A DNA stretch of 64,000 nt. It comes from G963676655 sp963676655 (lineage in GTDB: Bacteria > Verrucomicrobiota > Lentisphaeria > Victivallales > Victivallaceae). The DNA is taken from positions 1,364,001 through 1,428,000 of the forward strand of contig CAXXKX010000003.1 in assembly GCA_963676655.2 (NCBI GenBank), read 5' to 3'. The translations under genes were made by a program, and so were the position numbers. The notes under the pieces were generated by a model. That model ran no database searches. It was not told the origin of the DNA and saw only the letters and a program-made list of their open reading frames with translations. Numbering within the stretch: the first letter of the stretch is position 1; each line of letters opens with the position of its first letter. This document shows, one piece after another, positions 42,065 through 51,314 of the stretch.

Positions 42065-43033
42065 ATGGAAGCGCGAATGAAAGTCAAAGGCGAAGGTTGC
42101 TATTACCACCTTTATAATCGCATCGGCTGTATCAAAGGTGAACATCCGTTCTCAGATGCGGATAAGGAGTATGGTTTCACGTTGCTGAGATATCTTTGCG
42201 ATTACTTTCTGATAGAGGTGATTTCTGCAGCATGGATGGGCAACCATTTTCATCTGGTGGTTTACGCTCCAGGACCGGATGAACTGCCGTCGCTTGAGGT
42301 CATTGTTAAACGACACAACGCATATTACAAATCAATGAAAAAAATCTTCAAATTTGGTCCGAGAACTCCGGTTATCAAGCTTGAAAACAAAGCGCAATGC
42401 CAAGAAATCGCGCTCAAAATGATCGATATAAGCCGCTTCATGTCGGCCTACCAACGCCAATTTACCTGCGCCTACAACGAAACCCGCGACCGGACCGGAC
42501 AACTCTGGGGCGGACGGTTCAAAAGCGTGATCCTCGAGCGCATAAACGCCTTGGCTGCCTGCATCACTTACGTCGAACTAAACCCGGTTCGTGCAGGTCT
42601 TAAAAACGATCCGGCGGATTATAATTTCACTACCTGGGGGCGCTATTGCAGAAGCGGAAAACACATGTTCTATAAGAATTTCGTCAAACATATGAAGCCC
42701 AATATCACCACCGGCGACACCTCGCAATGGACTGATACCGAAGTATTTGCGTTCTTTCGAGGAGAGTTGGCTCGGATCGTTACGGCCGAAACTGGCGCAT
42801 CGAGCGAAGAAATCTATGCAGCACGTGATAAAGCTCGACAAAAAGAATCGATGCATGTACGTTTTCTGCGCCGCACCAGACACTTTACCGAAGGAGCGAT
42901 TTTAGGTTCAAAACTCTTCATTCGTCAAACTGGAAGCCTATTTGACGATCCAGAAAGAATCCGGAAAAAACACCTCTCCCGAGGCTCCAGCCCTTCCGGA
43001 ATATTATATTGTTTCCGTAAGCTTAAAGAATAA
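42065..43033 (+). CDS. REP-associated tyrosine transposase (RAYT), copy 1
   Basis: This 322-residue Y1/HUH single-strand transposase has the HUH motif GNHFHLVVYAPG (residues 60-71), followed by a helix with RHNAYYKS that carries the likely catalytic Tyr. ISRFMSAYQRQFTCAYNETRDRTGQLWGGRFKSVIL and YVELNPVRAGL are RAYT hallmarks. The C-terminal third (ETGASSEEIYAARDKAR, FLRRTRHFTEGAILGSKLF) is a DNA-binding extension shared with copy 2. Such enzymes mobilise REP palindromes rather than themselves. The start follows AAAAGGAG. No flanking insertion-sequence ends were seen. Confidence 0.92.
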   Translation: MEARMKVKGEGCYYHLYNRIGCIKGEHPFSDADKEYGFTLLRYLCDYFLIEVISAAWMGNHFHLVVYAPGPDELPSLEVIVKRHNAYYKSMKKIFKFGPRTPVIKLENKAQCQEIALKMIDISRFMSAYQRQFTCAYNETRDRTGQLWGGRFKSVILERINALAACITYVELNPVRAGLKNDPADYNFTTWGRYCRSGKHMFYKNFVKHMKPNITTGDTSQWTDTEVFAFFRGELARIVTAETGASSEEIYAARDKARQKESMHVRFLRRTRHFTEGAILGSKLFIRQTGSLFDDPERIRKKHLSRGSSPSGILYCFRKLKE

Positions 43034-43059
43034 AAAATCATTACTCAAATAAGTTTATT

Positions 43060-43584
43060 TCAGTAACTTTTATTATCGTGCTTCTTGTGTTTGTCTTCTG
43101 CTTTGGGCTTGGCATCTCTGTTAACAAAATCCGTTTGGGCCTCTTCCAGTTCGTCTGGGACATCAGAGTCAGCCCCGGGAACAATTGACAAGAGAACCGT
43201 TATAATGACAAACAGCGCAAACAGAACAATCTGTCCGGCCAGGTGAAAACGGGTAATAAAAGCGTTTCCCGCGTAAGCTTCAAGCATCATTAGGGAAAAA
43301 CTGGACACAACATAAATAAATGCTAAGATTATAATAAACGGCGCGGCGCTGAATGTTAAAGATTTATTATCTGCGACCAGCATCTGCATGACCGGAATCA
43401 TACAACTTACCCAGAAAATTATATTCAGAACTTCTGACCATCCCAACCGATAGTAAAACGCACCGGTTCGCGCCGCCGGCTCAACCAGCGTAAGAGGAAC
43501 AATCCAGATTACCGCGGCAAAAACCAGCCATATCAGCCCGATTTTAAAACACATTGGTGCTGCTGATTTCATAAAACCTCCCAT
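43060..43584 (-). CDS. Four-helix membrane protein of unknown function
   Basis: This 174-residue inner-membrane protein has four hydrophobic segments (about 13-33, 48-65, 72-98 and 113-135: IGLIWLVFAAVIWIV, VLNIIFWVSCMIPV, AAPFIIILAFIYVVSSF, QIVLFALFVIITVLLSI). The C-terminal tail is charged (DVPDELEEAQTDFVNRD, then Lys/His-rich). I recognise no family. It is convergent with RAYT copy 1 and precedes the large lyase-like gene's end on the same strand, so co-transcription is possible. Confidence 0.65.
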   Translation of the reverse strand: MGGFMKSAAPMCFKIGLIWLVFAAVIWIVPLTLVEPAARTGAFYYRLGWSEVLNIIFWVSCMIPVMQMLVADNKSLTFSAAPFIIILAFIYVVSSFSLMMLEAYAGNAFITRFHLAGQIVLFALFVIITVLLSIVPGADSDVPDELEEAQTDFVNRDAKPKAEDKHKKHDNKSY

Positions 43585-43631
43585 TGTTATTAGATTTTAA
43601 TATAAGACTTGAATTATAATAAAGCAAACTT

Positions 43632-46600
43632 TTAGTTATTCGCGGGAACCAACACAATAAAATCCAGGGCCAACCCATCATTCAGATTACTCATACGAAG
43701 TTTATGTTTGCCTTTACTCAACGCTACCGGTATTTCCTTGCCGTTTTTATCTTTTAATGGCATGAATTTCCAGTTTTTCTCGCTGTAACCGTAACCACCT
43801 GTCCATGGAAAAGCAATCTTTGCCGCCTCGGGAGAAGGCAACTTACCATCGATTTTCAAATCTCTGAACGTATCTTTCGCATCAGTGGCATACCGAAACC
43901 GAATAAAATACCTGCCGTCAACCGGAACCGTAAACGTCCATTCAAGCCAATGTCCCGGCATCGCGTGCCATGAGGTAATTATTTCGTTCCAGGTTCCCTG
44001 ACGGTCAGCACGTTTCCGACAACGGCCAATTCCTTCTCCGGTAAATTGTTCGGCCTGCAAAAAAATCTGCCCTTTGGCGTTCGCTCCGGTCATCCAAACT
44101 GGCGGGTTGAACGGTTTCCGAACCGGGGGAAGTTTCTCGTTCATAGTAAGCCCGGCAGCCGCCATATCGGCCAGGACCCGGGGCGCGGTCCGGTAATACA
44201 TTGAAAAACTTTTACCGTACGCACTGCCCCCGGCTCCCCGTGGCAATGACTCGGTCAGCACATCTTTGAAGCGGCTGTCGCCGGTCCAGCGATAGGCCCG
44301 GGCGATACCTTCTGCCATCAGTGGGCTGCAACCGGTACGATAACCGGTGTTGGGACAGGAAGTGTAGCGAAAACCATGAACTTCCGGTGAATAGCATTCA
44401 TCCAGCATATTGTAAGCGCCCATAATTATCGCTTTTTTCACAGCCGGATCACCGGTTACATCATGGAAGTATTTCAGGCCGGAAAGCAGGATCGCGACCA
44501 TAAAACCGGCATTACCCCGATGCCTTGGGATACAGCGGCAATGTCCCGGCACCATCATCCGGGACCAACCTCCAAGCTGATAAGTCCGGCCCGGCTCACA
44601 TTGATATTCCGGCAACAGTCTCGGCTGTTTGTCCTGGGTTTCCAGAATCCGGTCAACTATCACCCGGGAAGCATTTAGATAATACGGATCACAGGTGGAA
44701 GCATAGGCAATCGCGTTAATGATCAAGTGCCAGCCGGGTACACGGCAACTGGTAAACTCGTATGGACGTGACAGCATTTTCCGGATATAATAATCGGCGA
44801 TAAGGCGTCCAGTATCATAAGAACGCCGGTCTCCGGTCAAAAAATAGTGGTTGAAGTGTCCTTCGGCCCATGAGTGGCTAACCGAACCACCTGCCCGTGG
44901 AAAACCGAGAGTTCCGGGTACGGATTTTGTATAATATCTGCCGGTATGGCCCATCTGATGCACATAAACCAGACCCTCTTTTTCCGGGTCCTTGTTCCAA
45001 TGTACCGTGTCAACATCCCGATTGTGTTTTTCCGTTTCATCCGCCAGGAAAAAAGCCGCCTCGTAGCCGGAACGGATATACTCGAGCAGGAATGCATGCT
45101 GGGTATCGTATTCAATATTACCCCAATTTGCGCCGCGCTCTCCGTACCAGTCGCCAAAGTTCATCAAACCGTAGTCCCTGGCTTTTTCCCGTGATTTAAC
45201 GTAATTTTTTAGGTTGCGGTCAATATTTTCCTCATAAACCTTGAACTTGCTTTTATCTCTCGGGGCAACGGCATAAAAAGCGTTGCTGCGACAATACCAT
45301 TGCGGCGGGGCAATCGCCAAAAGCGGCCGCTGAAACAAATAGGCAACTGCACCCTGCTGCGGGGAAGCATTAAAGCTGATCATCATTTCATGGGTTTTGG
45401 CCATGCCGCGCGGAAATTTATAAACCCCGTTAAGCAGATAAAAATAGAGATGATGTCCTTCGCGTTCAAAGGGGAACTTATCATAAAGACCTTTTTTGAA
45501 ATCGGGGCAAAGGCCGATTTTCAAGCAGCCGTCGGCAGTATCAAAAGATTTAGGGTAATTCTGCCAGAAATGACGCAGGCCGATAAAACATTTTCCGCCA
45601 ATTGCATTACCGACGATGCGTCCCTTATACATTTTATCCGGATGAGCGGTAAAGATATATTTATCATCAAACCGCTGCTGGATTCTACCTTTTTCAGAGG
45701 TAAGTTCCAGCGGTTTATTTTTGACCATAGGCAGATTCCAGGATTGATTTGAAACAGGCACATTATAATTCATCTCATTGATTTCGCATTGATCATTCTT
45801 CCCCATAACAATAAACGTATGGCGGATTCTGACCAGAGGCAGACCGGCATAAAATTCCAGTCTTTTCTCGATCCTCATTTCCCCGGCTATATCGGTTTGA
45901 GTTTTAATAACGGCCCGCAGCGGCCCGTTATCCTCGATAGTAACTTCTCCGGAGCAATCTTTTGTCGATAAACGTTGATTCTTTTTATTGAATATCGCGG
46001 TACGACACGGCAGTCCGGAGGGCAGAACCAGTTCTCCGGCCGAATTGATCCTGAACCCGCCGGTATTACCGCATATCAGCAAATCTTTTCCGATCATCTG
46101 AACCAGAGCGGGGGAGCGTACCGGAGAGAAGATGACATCCTGTCCATATTTCAGCTTGTAAACCCGGCTTTTTCCGGCCGGAACGTCCGCCATGAAAGTC
46201 ACCAGAATCCATTTTATACTGCCGTCCAGCCAGCGCGCGGTCACCTTTATTTGAGACGGAATCTCAAGATTGACATGTTTGATTGAACCAAGCACTCCCT
46301 GCGGAAACGGGATGCCAGTGGTTATCGGCCAGCGTTCAGCCGCGGATTTATGCGGATTCCTGACGGTCAACGGAACTTCATGAACGCCTTTTATTGTCGG
46401 CGGCACGGGCTTGGCTTTTGCCGTGAAAACAAAATCCGGACTGTAATACAAACTGCCGTCCGGACGTTTGCCGACAGCTCTGCCGTGATATTTCTGTTCC
46501 GGCTTTAAACCGGTCAATTCAACTTTGTGGACCAGCATCGGGCGCGTTGATTTAATTGTTTTACCATAGGCGTTCGTCTCTCCATACTCGAAACAGGTCG

Positions 46601-47792
46601 AAGTCGGCATCTGCGAGGTCCATGATATAATGGCTTGCCCGTCATCCCCGACCGCGGTATAGGCAGTCAGGTGTTTGAAGGCATGAAGCGGAGTTCCGGT
46701 CGGCGGCGGGTTCGACATAAATAATATATAGCAGACCCCATGCTTTCCCGTCGCCCCGGTCGCAACCAGTTCGACTTTTTCACCGCCTTTGAAGCTGACC
46801 GGCTCAGTCAGCCAATGCAGCCAGTGCCGGGAATTGTTGGCGTCAGAGGCCGACATTCCTTTGACCGTATCACCTATTTTAAAAACCATGCGATCATTTG
46901 CAGAATCATCATACATCAGGTAGCCGACATAATATTTCCCAGCAGGAGCGAAAGTCCAGACTTTTGCATCGCGAGGTCTGGTTCTTGACACATGACCGAA
47001 ACGGCGCGAGGTTTGATTATCGACCGCAAATCCATCTGTTTTCAGCTTATCATAAGGCACAGCGATAACGCTTTTATCCCGTATAACTGCGCGAATTGCT
47101 TCCAATCCGAAAGTCTTTTGTGTACCAAAAGGTTTTATAATATCCGTTAAGCGCATTATTTTTTTACGTTTAACCAACGGGATTTTAACCGGCTGTTTTT
47201 TTGTCGAATCAGACATCTTTGAACCGGTTCCAGTGGTATGACACAAAACATAAAGCGCGTATTCAGCATTCCCTGCATGACATTTAAGATTGATGTCTGC
47301 TGATAAAATAATTGATTTACCATTAACGCAAAAATAAACCGGGCCACGCGCTATAATTTTACCATCAGAACCATATTGCTGGTAATATCCCTGCCCTTTA
47401 ACCACGGAAACCATATAATCTGTCCCGGTCGACGGGGATTTGAGCAAACCTTTACGCCCGGTCTGAGGATTTGCATCGGCATCGACATATAAATGCAGCA
47501 CCGTATCTTGCAGTTTCGGTGCGTCTGCCAAATTCACCCGCCATAAAAAACGGTTATCACCGGCATGTGCATTTTCCACCGATATAACATCTTTGGAAGC
47601 TTCATAACGTTTCTTCCTGCGGGTTGATTCAGATTCCTGTCCGTCCTGAAGAATTACTTGAAACATTTCCCCGGCATCAGGATTTGAACCTAACTTTTTT
47701 TCTTCAGCATCATAAATTCCATCACCATCCCGATCCGTCGCGTAAATGCAAGTCATCAGTAAAAACGCAGAAATAATCAGACTTTTTTTCAT
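43632..47792 (-). CDS. Giant secreted exo-rhamnogalacturonan-lyase-like protein
   Basis: This 1386-residue exported protein has a short signal peptide (MKKSLIISAFLLMTCIYA), immediately followed by the calcium-loop sequence DRDGDGIYDAEEKKLG (thrombospondin-3/EF-hand like). A fibronectin-III domain (about 370-455, SWTSQMPTSTCFEYGETNAYG) precedes a RIFT-barrel region (from about 467, VPLTVRNPHKSAAERWPITTG, FPQGVLGSIKHV, KVTARWLDGSIKWILV). An alpha/alpha toroid follows (about 850-1230, VSHSWAEGHFNHYFLTGDRRS, MVPGHCRCIPRHRGNAGFMVA). The last 140 residues resemble a CBM6/35 domain. This matches the PcRGLX/YetA-like exo-rhamnogalacturonan lyase family. Pectin side-chain breakdown outside the cytoplasm is likely. 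Confidence 0.8.
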   Translation of the reverse strand: MKKSLIISAFLLMTCIYATDRDGDGIYDAEEKKLGSNPDAGEMFQVILQDGQESESTRRKKRYEASKDVISVENAHAGDNRFLWRVNLADAPKLQDTVLHLYVDADANPQTGRKGLLKSPSTGTDYMVSVVKGQGYYQQYGSDGKIIARGPVYFCVNGKSIILSADINLKCHAGNAEYALYVLCHTTGTGSKMSDSTKKQPVKIPLVKRKKIMRLTDIIKPFGTQKTFGLEAIRAVIRDKSVIAVPYDKLKTDGFAVDNQTSRRFGHVSRTRPRDAKVWTFAPAGKYYVGYLMYDDSANDRMVFKIGDTVKGMSASDANNSRHWLHWLTEPVSFKGGEKVELVATGATGKHGVCYILFMSNPPPTGTPLHAFKHLTAYTAVGDDGQAIISWTSQMPTSTCFEYGETNAYGKTIKSTRPMLVHKVELTGLKPEQKYHGRAVGKRPDGSLYYSPDFVFTAKAKPVPPTIKGVHEVPLTVRNPHKSAAERWPITTGIPFPQGVLGSIKHVNLEIPSQIKVTARWLDGSIKWILVTFMADVPAGKSRVYKLKYGQDVIFSPVRSPALVQMIGKDLLICGNTGGFRINSAGELVLPSGLPCRTAIFNKKNQRLSTKDCSGEVTIEDNGPLRAVIKTQTDIAGEMRIEKRLEFYAGLPLVRIRHTFIVMGKNDQCEINEMNYNVPVSNQSWNLPMVKNKPLELTSEKGRIQQRFDDKYIFTAHPDKMYKGRIVGNAIGGKCFIGLRHFWQNYPKSFDTADGCLKIGLCPDFKKGLYDKFPFEREGHHLYFYLLNGVYKFPRGMAKTHEMMISFNASPQQGAVAYLFQRPLLAIAPPQWYCRSNAFYAVAPRDKSKFKVYEENIDRNLKNYVKSREKARDYGLMNFGDWYGERGANWGNIEYDTQHAFLLEYIRSGYEAAFFLADETEKHNRDVDTVHWNKDPEKEGLVYVHQMGHTGRYYTKSVPGTLGFPRAGGSVSHSWAEGHFNHYFLTGDRRSYDTGRLIADYYIRKMLSRPYEFTSCRVPGWHLIINAIAYASTCDPYYLNASRVIVDRILETQDKQPRLLPEYQCEPGRTYQLGGWSRMMVPGHCRCIPRHRGNAGFMVAILLSGLKYFHDVTGDPAVKKAIIMGAYNMLDECYSPEVHGFRYTSCPNTGYRTGCSPLMAEGIARAYRWTGDSRFKDVLTESLPRGAGGSAYGKSFSMYYRTAPRVLADMAAAGLTMNEKLPPVRKPFNPPVWMTGANAKGQIFLQAEQFTGEGIGRCRKRADRQGTWNEIITSWHAMPGHWLEWTFTVPVDGRYFIRFRYATDAKDTFRDLKIDGKLPSPEAAKIAFPWTGGYGYSEKNWKFMPLKDKNGKEIPVALSKGKHKLRMSNLNDGLALDFIVLVPANN

Positions 47793-47966
47793 AAACCTGT
47801 TTCCTTAATTGCATATTCAGGAAGATTAATACTGGAATATATGACTTCTTCACGCGATTACAACGCTTTCATAAAAATTACTTGCTCTTTTGGTAATGAC
47901 GTATTATATTCATAACAGACAATTTATATTACGGCTCGTAATCATCATATGAAACGGAGGGAATAT

Positions 47967-48251
47967 ATGATAAACGAACATCAAATTGCGCGTTGCGGAC
48001 TGCATTGTGACATATGCACTTTCCGTGAAGCTATGAACTGTCCAAGCTGTCTGTATGCCGACGGAGAAATGTTCTGGGGGACCTGTCAAATCGCCAATTG
48101 CTGCAAGGAGAAAAAATTTGACAACTGCAGTCAATGCGATGATTTTCCCTGTGACGACCTGATTGCATTCTCTCACGATCCGGAGCATGGAGACGACGGC
48201 GAACGCATCCGTAATCTTGAAATACTTAGAGCGGACGCGGCAAAAGGATAA
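47967..48251 (+). CDS. DUF3795 cysteine-rich protein
   Basis: This 94-residue small cytosolic zinc-binding protein has ARCGLHCDICTFREAMNCPSC, then TCQIANCCKEKK, CSQCDDFPCDDLIAF, giving about eleven cysteines in the DUF3795 arrangement. A function is not established; members are common in anaerobes. The ATG at 47967 follows CGGAGG, and an upstream in-frame ATG at 47949 would include the binding site itself. It is divergent from the lyase-like gene. Its stop is followed by short CCGTCATT repeats and a kinase remnant on the other strand. Confidence 0.88.
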   Translation: MINEHQIARCGLHCDICTFREAMNCPSCLYADGEMFWGTCQIANCCKEKKFDNCSQCDDFPCDDLIAFSHDPEHGDDGERIRNLEILRADAAKG

Positions 48252-48254
48252 ATC

Positions 48255-48308
48255 CGTCAATTATCCGTCATTTCTTTTTTTTGAGTTTGAATTAATCCGT
48301 CATTTTGC
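48255..48308. repeat. CCGTCAATT / CCGTCATTT motif cluster
   Basis: Three copies of CCGTCA(A/T)TT occur at 48255-48308. Inverted copies of the same words (AATTGACGG, AAATGACGG) occur at 12935-12960 inside element A. This suggests a short degenerate repeat; its nature is unknown. Confidence 0.3.
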
Positions 48309-48388
48309 TTTTTTATGTAGAAATTGCAATTTAATTTACCACATGAAATTCCCAGTCCGTCAAAGCGGCAAAATCGCGAAGGATGTTT

Positions 48389-48496
48389 TCATCGGCGTTG
48401 TATGATATCGCCAAATGATCCTGTTTCATCTATGACCACGCTTTTAATTGCGGTGGTTCCCAAATCAAGTCCCAGGTAATATGACTGCGATTTCAT
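48389..48496 (-). pseudogene. Remnant of an FGGY-type sugar kinase gene
   Basis: The minus strand encodes MKSQSYYLGLDLGTTAIKS and then VVIDETG before a stop after 35 codons. LGLDLGTTAIKSVVIDE is the N-terminal phosphate-1 motif of xylulokinase-type FGGY kinases. Its ATG overlaps the stop of the upstream Gfo/Idh gene as ATGA, an arrangement of translationally coupled operon genes. A full kinase would need about 490 codons, so nearly all of it is deleted. The right partner is now the DUF3795 gene on the other strand. Confidence 0.6.
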
Positions 48497-49725
48497 TCCG
48501 GAGCATTGCCCCAGTCCGGAACTGAAAGGGTTTCGCCGTCTTTAAGCGCAGATTTGTGCGCGGTTACTCCCATAGCCATATATCTCGCCGCTTCCCACGC
48601 ATTGATTGCCGGCTGCCTTCCTTCCGCTACCGCTGAAACAAATTCATGGACCAGATACGGGTGTGATCCCCCATGGCCGCTCGGAACGAAATCAAGAGCC
48701 TCTATATCCTCTGCCTCCTGGTTCATAGCCTGTTTGAATGCATTCTCAACCTCCTGAGGCAGTTTTTCAAACATTTCCTGCGTAGTAATTGCTTCGTTGC
48801 CGAAACGCCCTGAGAAATCACCTTCCCGCGCGGCCTTATACCAAATACCTTCGCTATATGTTCCATTTGTTCCGACAATCCGGAATGTTTCGCTGTCTTT
48901 TCCCAAATGGCCGGCGGCCTCCCGGGTTTCAGCGATTCTCACGGTCGCGCCATTGTTCATTTTGAAAAGGGCAAACTCATTACTGAAAGCATATTCATTA
49001 AAAAACGGATCATTAGTCTTGTTTCGATAACCGTAGGCTGTTACTTTTTCCGCAAATGTATCCATAACGCAAACCGGGCCACTTACTGAATGTGTCGGAT
49101 AATGCATCGGGCCGTCCAGGATACCGCGCCGCTTATAGCTCTCAATCATTTTAAACCAGCCTTGTCCAATGGTATTGGAAGTACGCATTTGCATGACATT
49201 ACGCAAATTGCATCCTCCATCTACATCATGCATGTATTCACCTTCGGCATAGACGTAATCCCCGAATGCTCCCGTTTTCGCCTGACGCCGGCAATATTGC
49301 GCGTCCGGACGAAAAAAGGTTGTTTCCCCAAGCATATAGCGCATCCCGGTTTTCTGTGAAGTATTGATAATCTTGTCGCACCAGTCAAGCATTTCGTCGC
49401 CGCACGGCAGGCTGATGACCGGAACCGCGCTGTAAACATGTTTTCCCGCTTCCATTGCCTGGATACATTGCGGAGCATGCAGCCATGGTTGAGTAATGAT
49501 CACCAGCGCGTCGATATCATCCGCTTTGCAAATATCCTCCAGACTGTAATAGCAGTCTTCAGGGTTGAATTTTTTTGCAAGAAAATTCGATTCGGCATAT
49601 TTTTTTACTCTATCTTTCTCCATGTCACAGTATGCCACCGCATCGACTAAAGGATGACTTTTAAATAAATCCGCAAATGCGACTCCGAATCGACCCAATC
49701 CTACTAATCCGAGTTTGATACCCAT
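48493..49725 (-). CDS. Gfo/Idh/MocA-family sugar dehydrogenase
   Basis: This 410-residue cytosolic NAD(P)-dependent oxidoreductase has the Rossmann motif IKLGLVGLGRFGVAFADLF, followed by DALVIITQPWLHAPQCIQAMEAGKHVYSAVPV, in which Lys in GKHVYS is the family's EKP-like catalytic position. The C-terminal beta-sheet domain includes GEYMHDVDGGC and MHYPTHSVSGPVCVMD. Substrates are usually pyranosides, myo-inositol or keto sugars; which one is unknown. The overlap with a kinase remnant suggests a former sugar catabolic operon. It is divergent from an AraC regulator that probably controls it. Confidence 0.92.
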   Translation of the reverse strand: MGIKLGLVGLGRFGVAFADLFKSHPLVDAVAYCDMEKDRVKKYAESNFLAKKFNPEDCYYSLEDICKADDIDALVIITQPWLHAPQCIQAMEAGKHVYSAVPVISLPCGDEMLDWCDKIINTSQKTGMRYMLGETTFFRPDAQYCRRQAKTGAFGDYVYAEGEYMHDVDGGCNLRNVMQMRTSNTIGQGWFKMIESYKRRGILDGPMHYPTHSVSGPVCVMDTFAEKVTAYGYRNKTNDPFFNEYAFSNEFALFKMNNGATVRIAETREAAGHLGKDSETFRIVGTNGTYSEGIWYKAAREGDFSGRFGNEAITTQEMFEKLPQEVENAFKQAMNQEAEDIEALDFVPSGHGGSHPYLVHEFVSAVAEGRQPAINAWEAARYMAMGVTAHKSALKDGETLSVPDWGNAPE

Positions 49726-49865
49726 AAGAATACATTCCCTTTTATTGATTAATTTGTGTTTTTACGTGGCGGTTCAAGGATCGGTGTCAAGGCATTGTTG
49801 ATGTCGTCCGCCGCCGTCCCATACGCTAATTTAAATTTATTTTAATTTAAACGAGATTGATTGTA

Positions 49866-49894
49866 TTGATATTTTAATATTTATGATGTATAAT
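49866..49894 (+). promoter_or_regulatory. Promoter of the AraC regulator at 49950
   Basis: TTGATA (49866-49871), a 17-bp spacer and TATAAT (49889-49894): 11 of 12 consensus positions. The predicted leader is about 50 nt. It lies in an AT-rich divergent region with TTTAAAT...ATTTAAA palindromic stretches that may serve as regulator sites. Confidence 0.6.
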
Positions 49895-49949
49895 TCAACG
49901 TAAATTGATTTAATATATCATAGAATATTTATATATTTCAGAGATTAAT

Positions 49950-50738
49950 ATGCAGGTTTTAAAAATATATCACGTCGGTTTCTATAATAAAAAAGAACAT
50001 CATATCCAGGAAGTGCAGCATCTGTTTTTATGCTTTCATTTGAGCGGCTTGATTTTTCACAAGGATGGAAATACTGTTCTTAAAAATCCCGGACCGTTTT
50101 GTTCTTTGCACTTTCCCGGCGACAAGTTTGAATTCGAATATGGAGAAGGCCGGAAAAACTGGGTGGCTCAGTTCAGCTGTTCAGATATAAAGCGCATCGC
50201 AAATGATAAATTCAGTTTCACATTGGGCGAAGAAAGTATAGAGCTTCCAATTCATATCGAACCACCCAAAAGTGATTTATTGCGCTGGGAAAAGAAATTT
50301 TCCAGTCTTGTTTCCTCATTTCGCAATCCGACCCCGCACGAACGGATGCTGACTCAGATTTATTTGATTGATATGTTCAAATATTATATTGAAGCAGTGA
50401 TGAAATCGGCTGCGCCCGGTCCCGCGGAAGAGCTGAAAAAATTAATTGATTCTCCTGGTAACATGTCATGTCCCATTTCCGGATTGAGTCGCAAATGCGG
50501 TTATTCAGTAGACCATCTGCGGGTTCTTTTCAAGCAAAAATATGGCATTTCACCGCAGGAATACCGGATTCGGAATGTCATGATGTACGCGATGGAGCTG
50601 GTGTGTAAATCAAACCTGATGATAAGTGATATTTCCGATGAATGCGGCTTCACGCATCTTTCACATTTTTCCGCCTTATTCAAGAAAACCCATGGAGTTT
50701 CTCCATCAGAGGCCCTGAAACGATTCCGTTACCGGTGA
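49950..50738 (+). CDS. AraC-family transcriptional regulator
   Basis: This 262-residue cytosolic regulator has an N-terminal cupin-like sensor (VQHLFLCFHLSGLIFHKDGNTVL, SLHFPGDKFEFEYGEGRKNWVAQF) and a C-terminal AraC double helix-turn-helix (ISGLSRKCGYSVDHLRVLFKQKYGISPQEYR and MISDISDECGFTHLSHFSALFKKTHGVSP). It is divergent from the Gfo/Idh dehydrogenase across 224 bp and so likely activates it. It is preceded by a near-consensus promoter, and the ribosome-binding site (AGAG) is weak. Confidence 0.92.
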   Translation: MQVLKIYHVGFYNKKEHHIQEVQHLFLCFHLSGLIFHKDGNTVLKNPGPFCSLHFPGDKFEFEYGEGRKNWVAQFSCSDIKRIANDKFSFTLGEESIELPIHIEPPKSDLLRWEKKFSSLVSSFRNPTPHERMLTQIYLIDMFKYYIEAVMKSAAPGPAEELKKLIDSPGNMSCPISGLSRKCGYSVDHLRVLFKQKYGISPQEYRIRNVMMYAMELVCKSNLMISDISDECGFTHLSHFSALFKKTHGVSPSEALKRFRYR

Positions 50739-50818
50739 AATCCTGTCTTTGCTGGAGCGATTGAAATATTGCGTAGAAAAAGAGCAAATTAATCACAAGA
50801 CAAATCTGAATTTATCAA

Positions 50819-51304
50819 TTAATTTTTATCCCGGTAGAGAGCAATCAGCAGCATGCGATCTTTTTCGGTCAATTCGTAGGCGGAAGCGGTTTTGTCGTTC
50901 ATGATGATGTTTACTTGAGTTTCGGCAAATTTCGCCAGTTTGCGCCCGGGGACGCCGACAACTGTAAACGGAAATATCTTATGGTGCTCCTCCGCCATTG
51001 CGTTGCAGAATTTCTGTGCCGATTCCTGGTCCGTAAAGAATGGCAGTTGATAGGTATCTCCCTTTTTGTAGGTATAAATATCGAAAGTGTCCCGCATTTT
51101 GATACGGGTGGCTTCATTTTCCAGAATCGTCATGACCTTCGTATGAGAAGAATCTGTCGGTAATCCCTCGTTATAATCACTCTGGGCTATCACGAAAACC
51201 TGAGATTCACAAAGTTCGTGAATAAACGGCTCGGAATAGCCGCCCCGGGCAACTTTCACCAGGGGATGAGGTTGAGAAAACAAATTTTTCAAAGAACTTA
51301 ACAT
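50819..51304 (-). CDS. SseB-like protein, paralogue 1
   Basis: This 161-residue cytosolic protein is paralogous to its upstream neighbour. The shared pattern is HPLVKVAR, a beta-strand region with CESQVFVIAQSDYNEGLPTDSS, YQLPFFTDQESAQKFCNAM and a C-terminal INIIMNDKTASAYELTEKDRMLL. LPFF-T-x-x-x-x-A recalls the SseB N-terminal domain (PF07179), but similarity is modest. Function unknown. It follows its paralogue by 10 bp. Confidence 0.55.
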   Translation of the reverse strand: MLSSLKNLFSQPHPLVKVARGGYSEPFIHELCESQVFVIAQSDYNEGLPTDSSHTKVMTILENEATRIKMRDTFDIYTYKKGDTYQLPFFTDQESAQKFCNAMAEEHHKIFPFTVVGVPGRKLAKFAETQVNIIMNDKTASAYELTEKDRMLLIALYRDKN

Positions 51305-51314
51305 CTTACATTTC

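Noticed and set aside
47910..48260. 116-codon minus-strand open frame over the DUF3795 gene
   Set aside because: The plus strand encodes a Cys-rich DUF3795 protein with a good ribosome-binding site; the reverse frame is its shadow.
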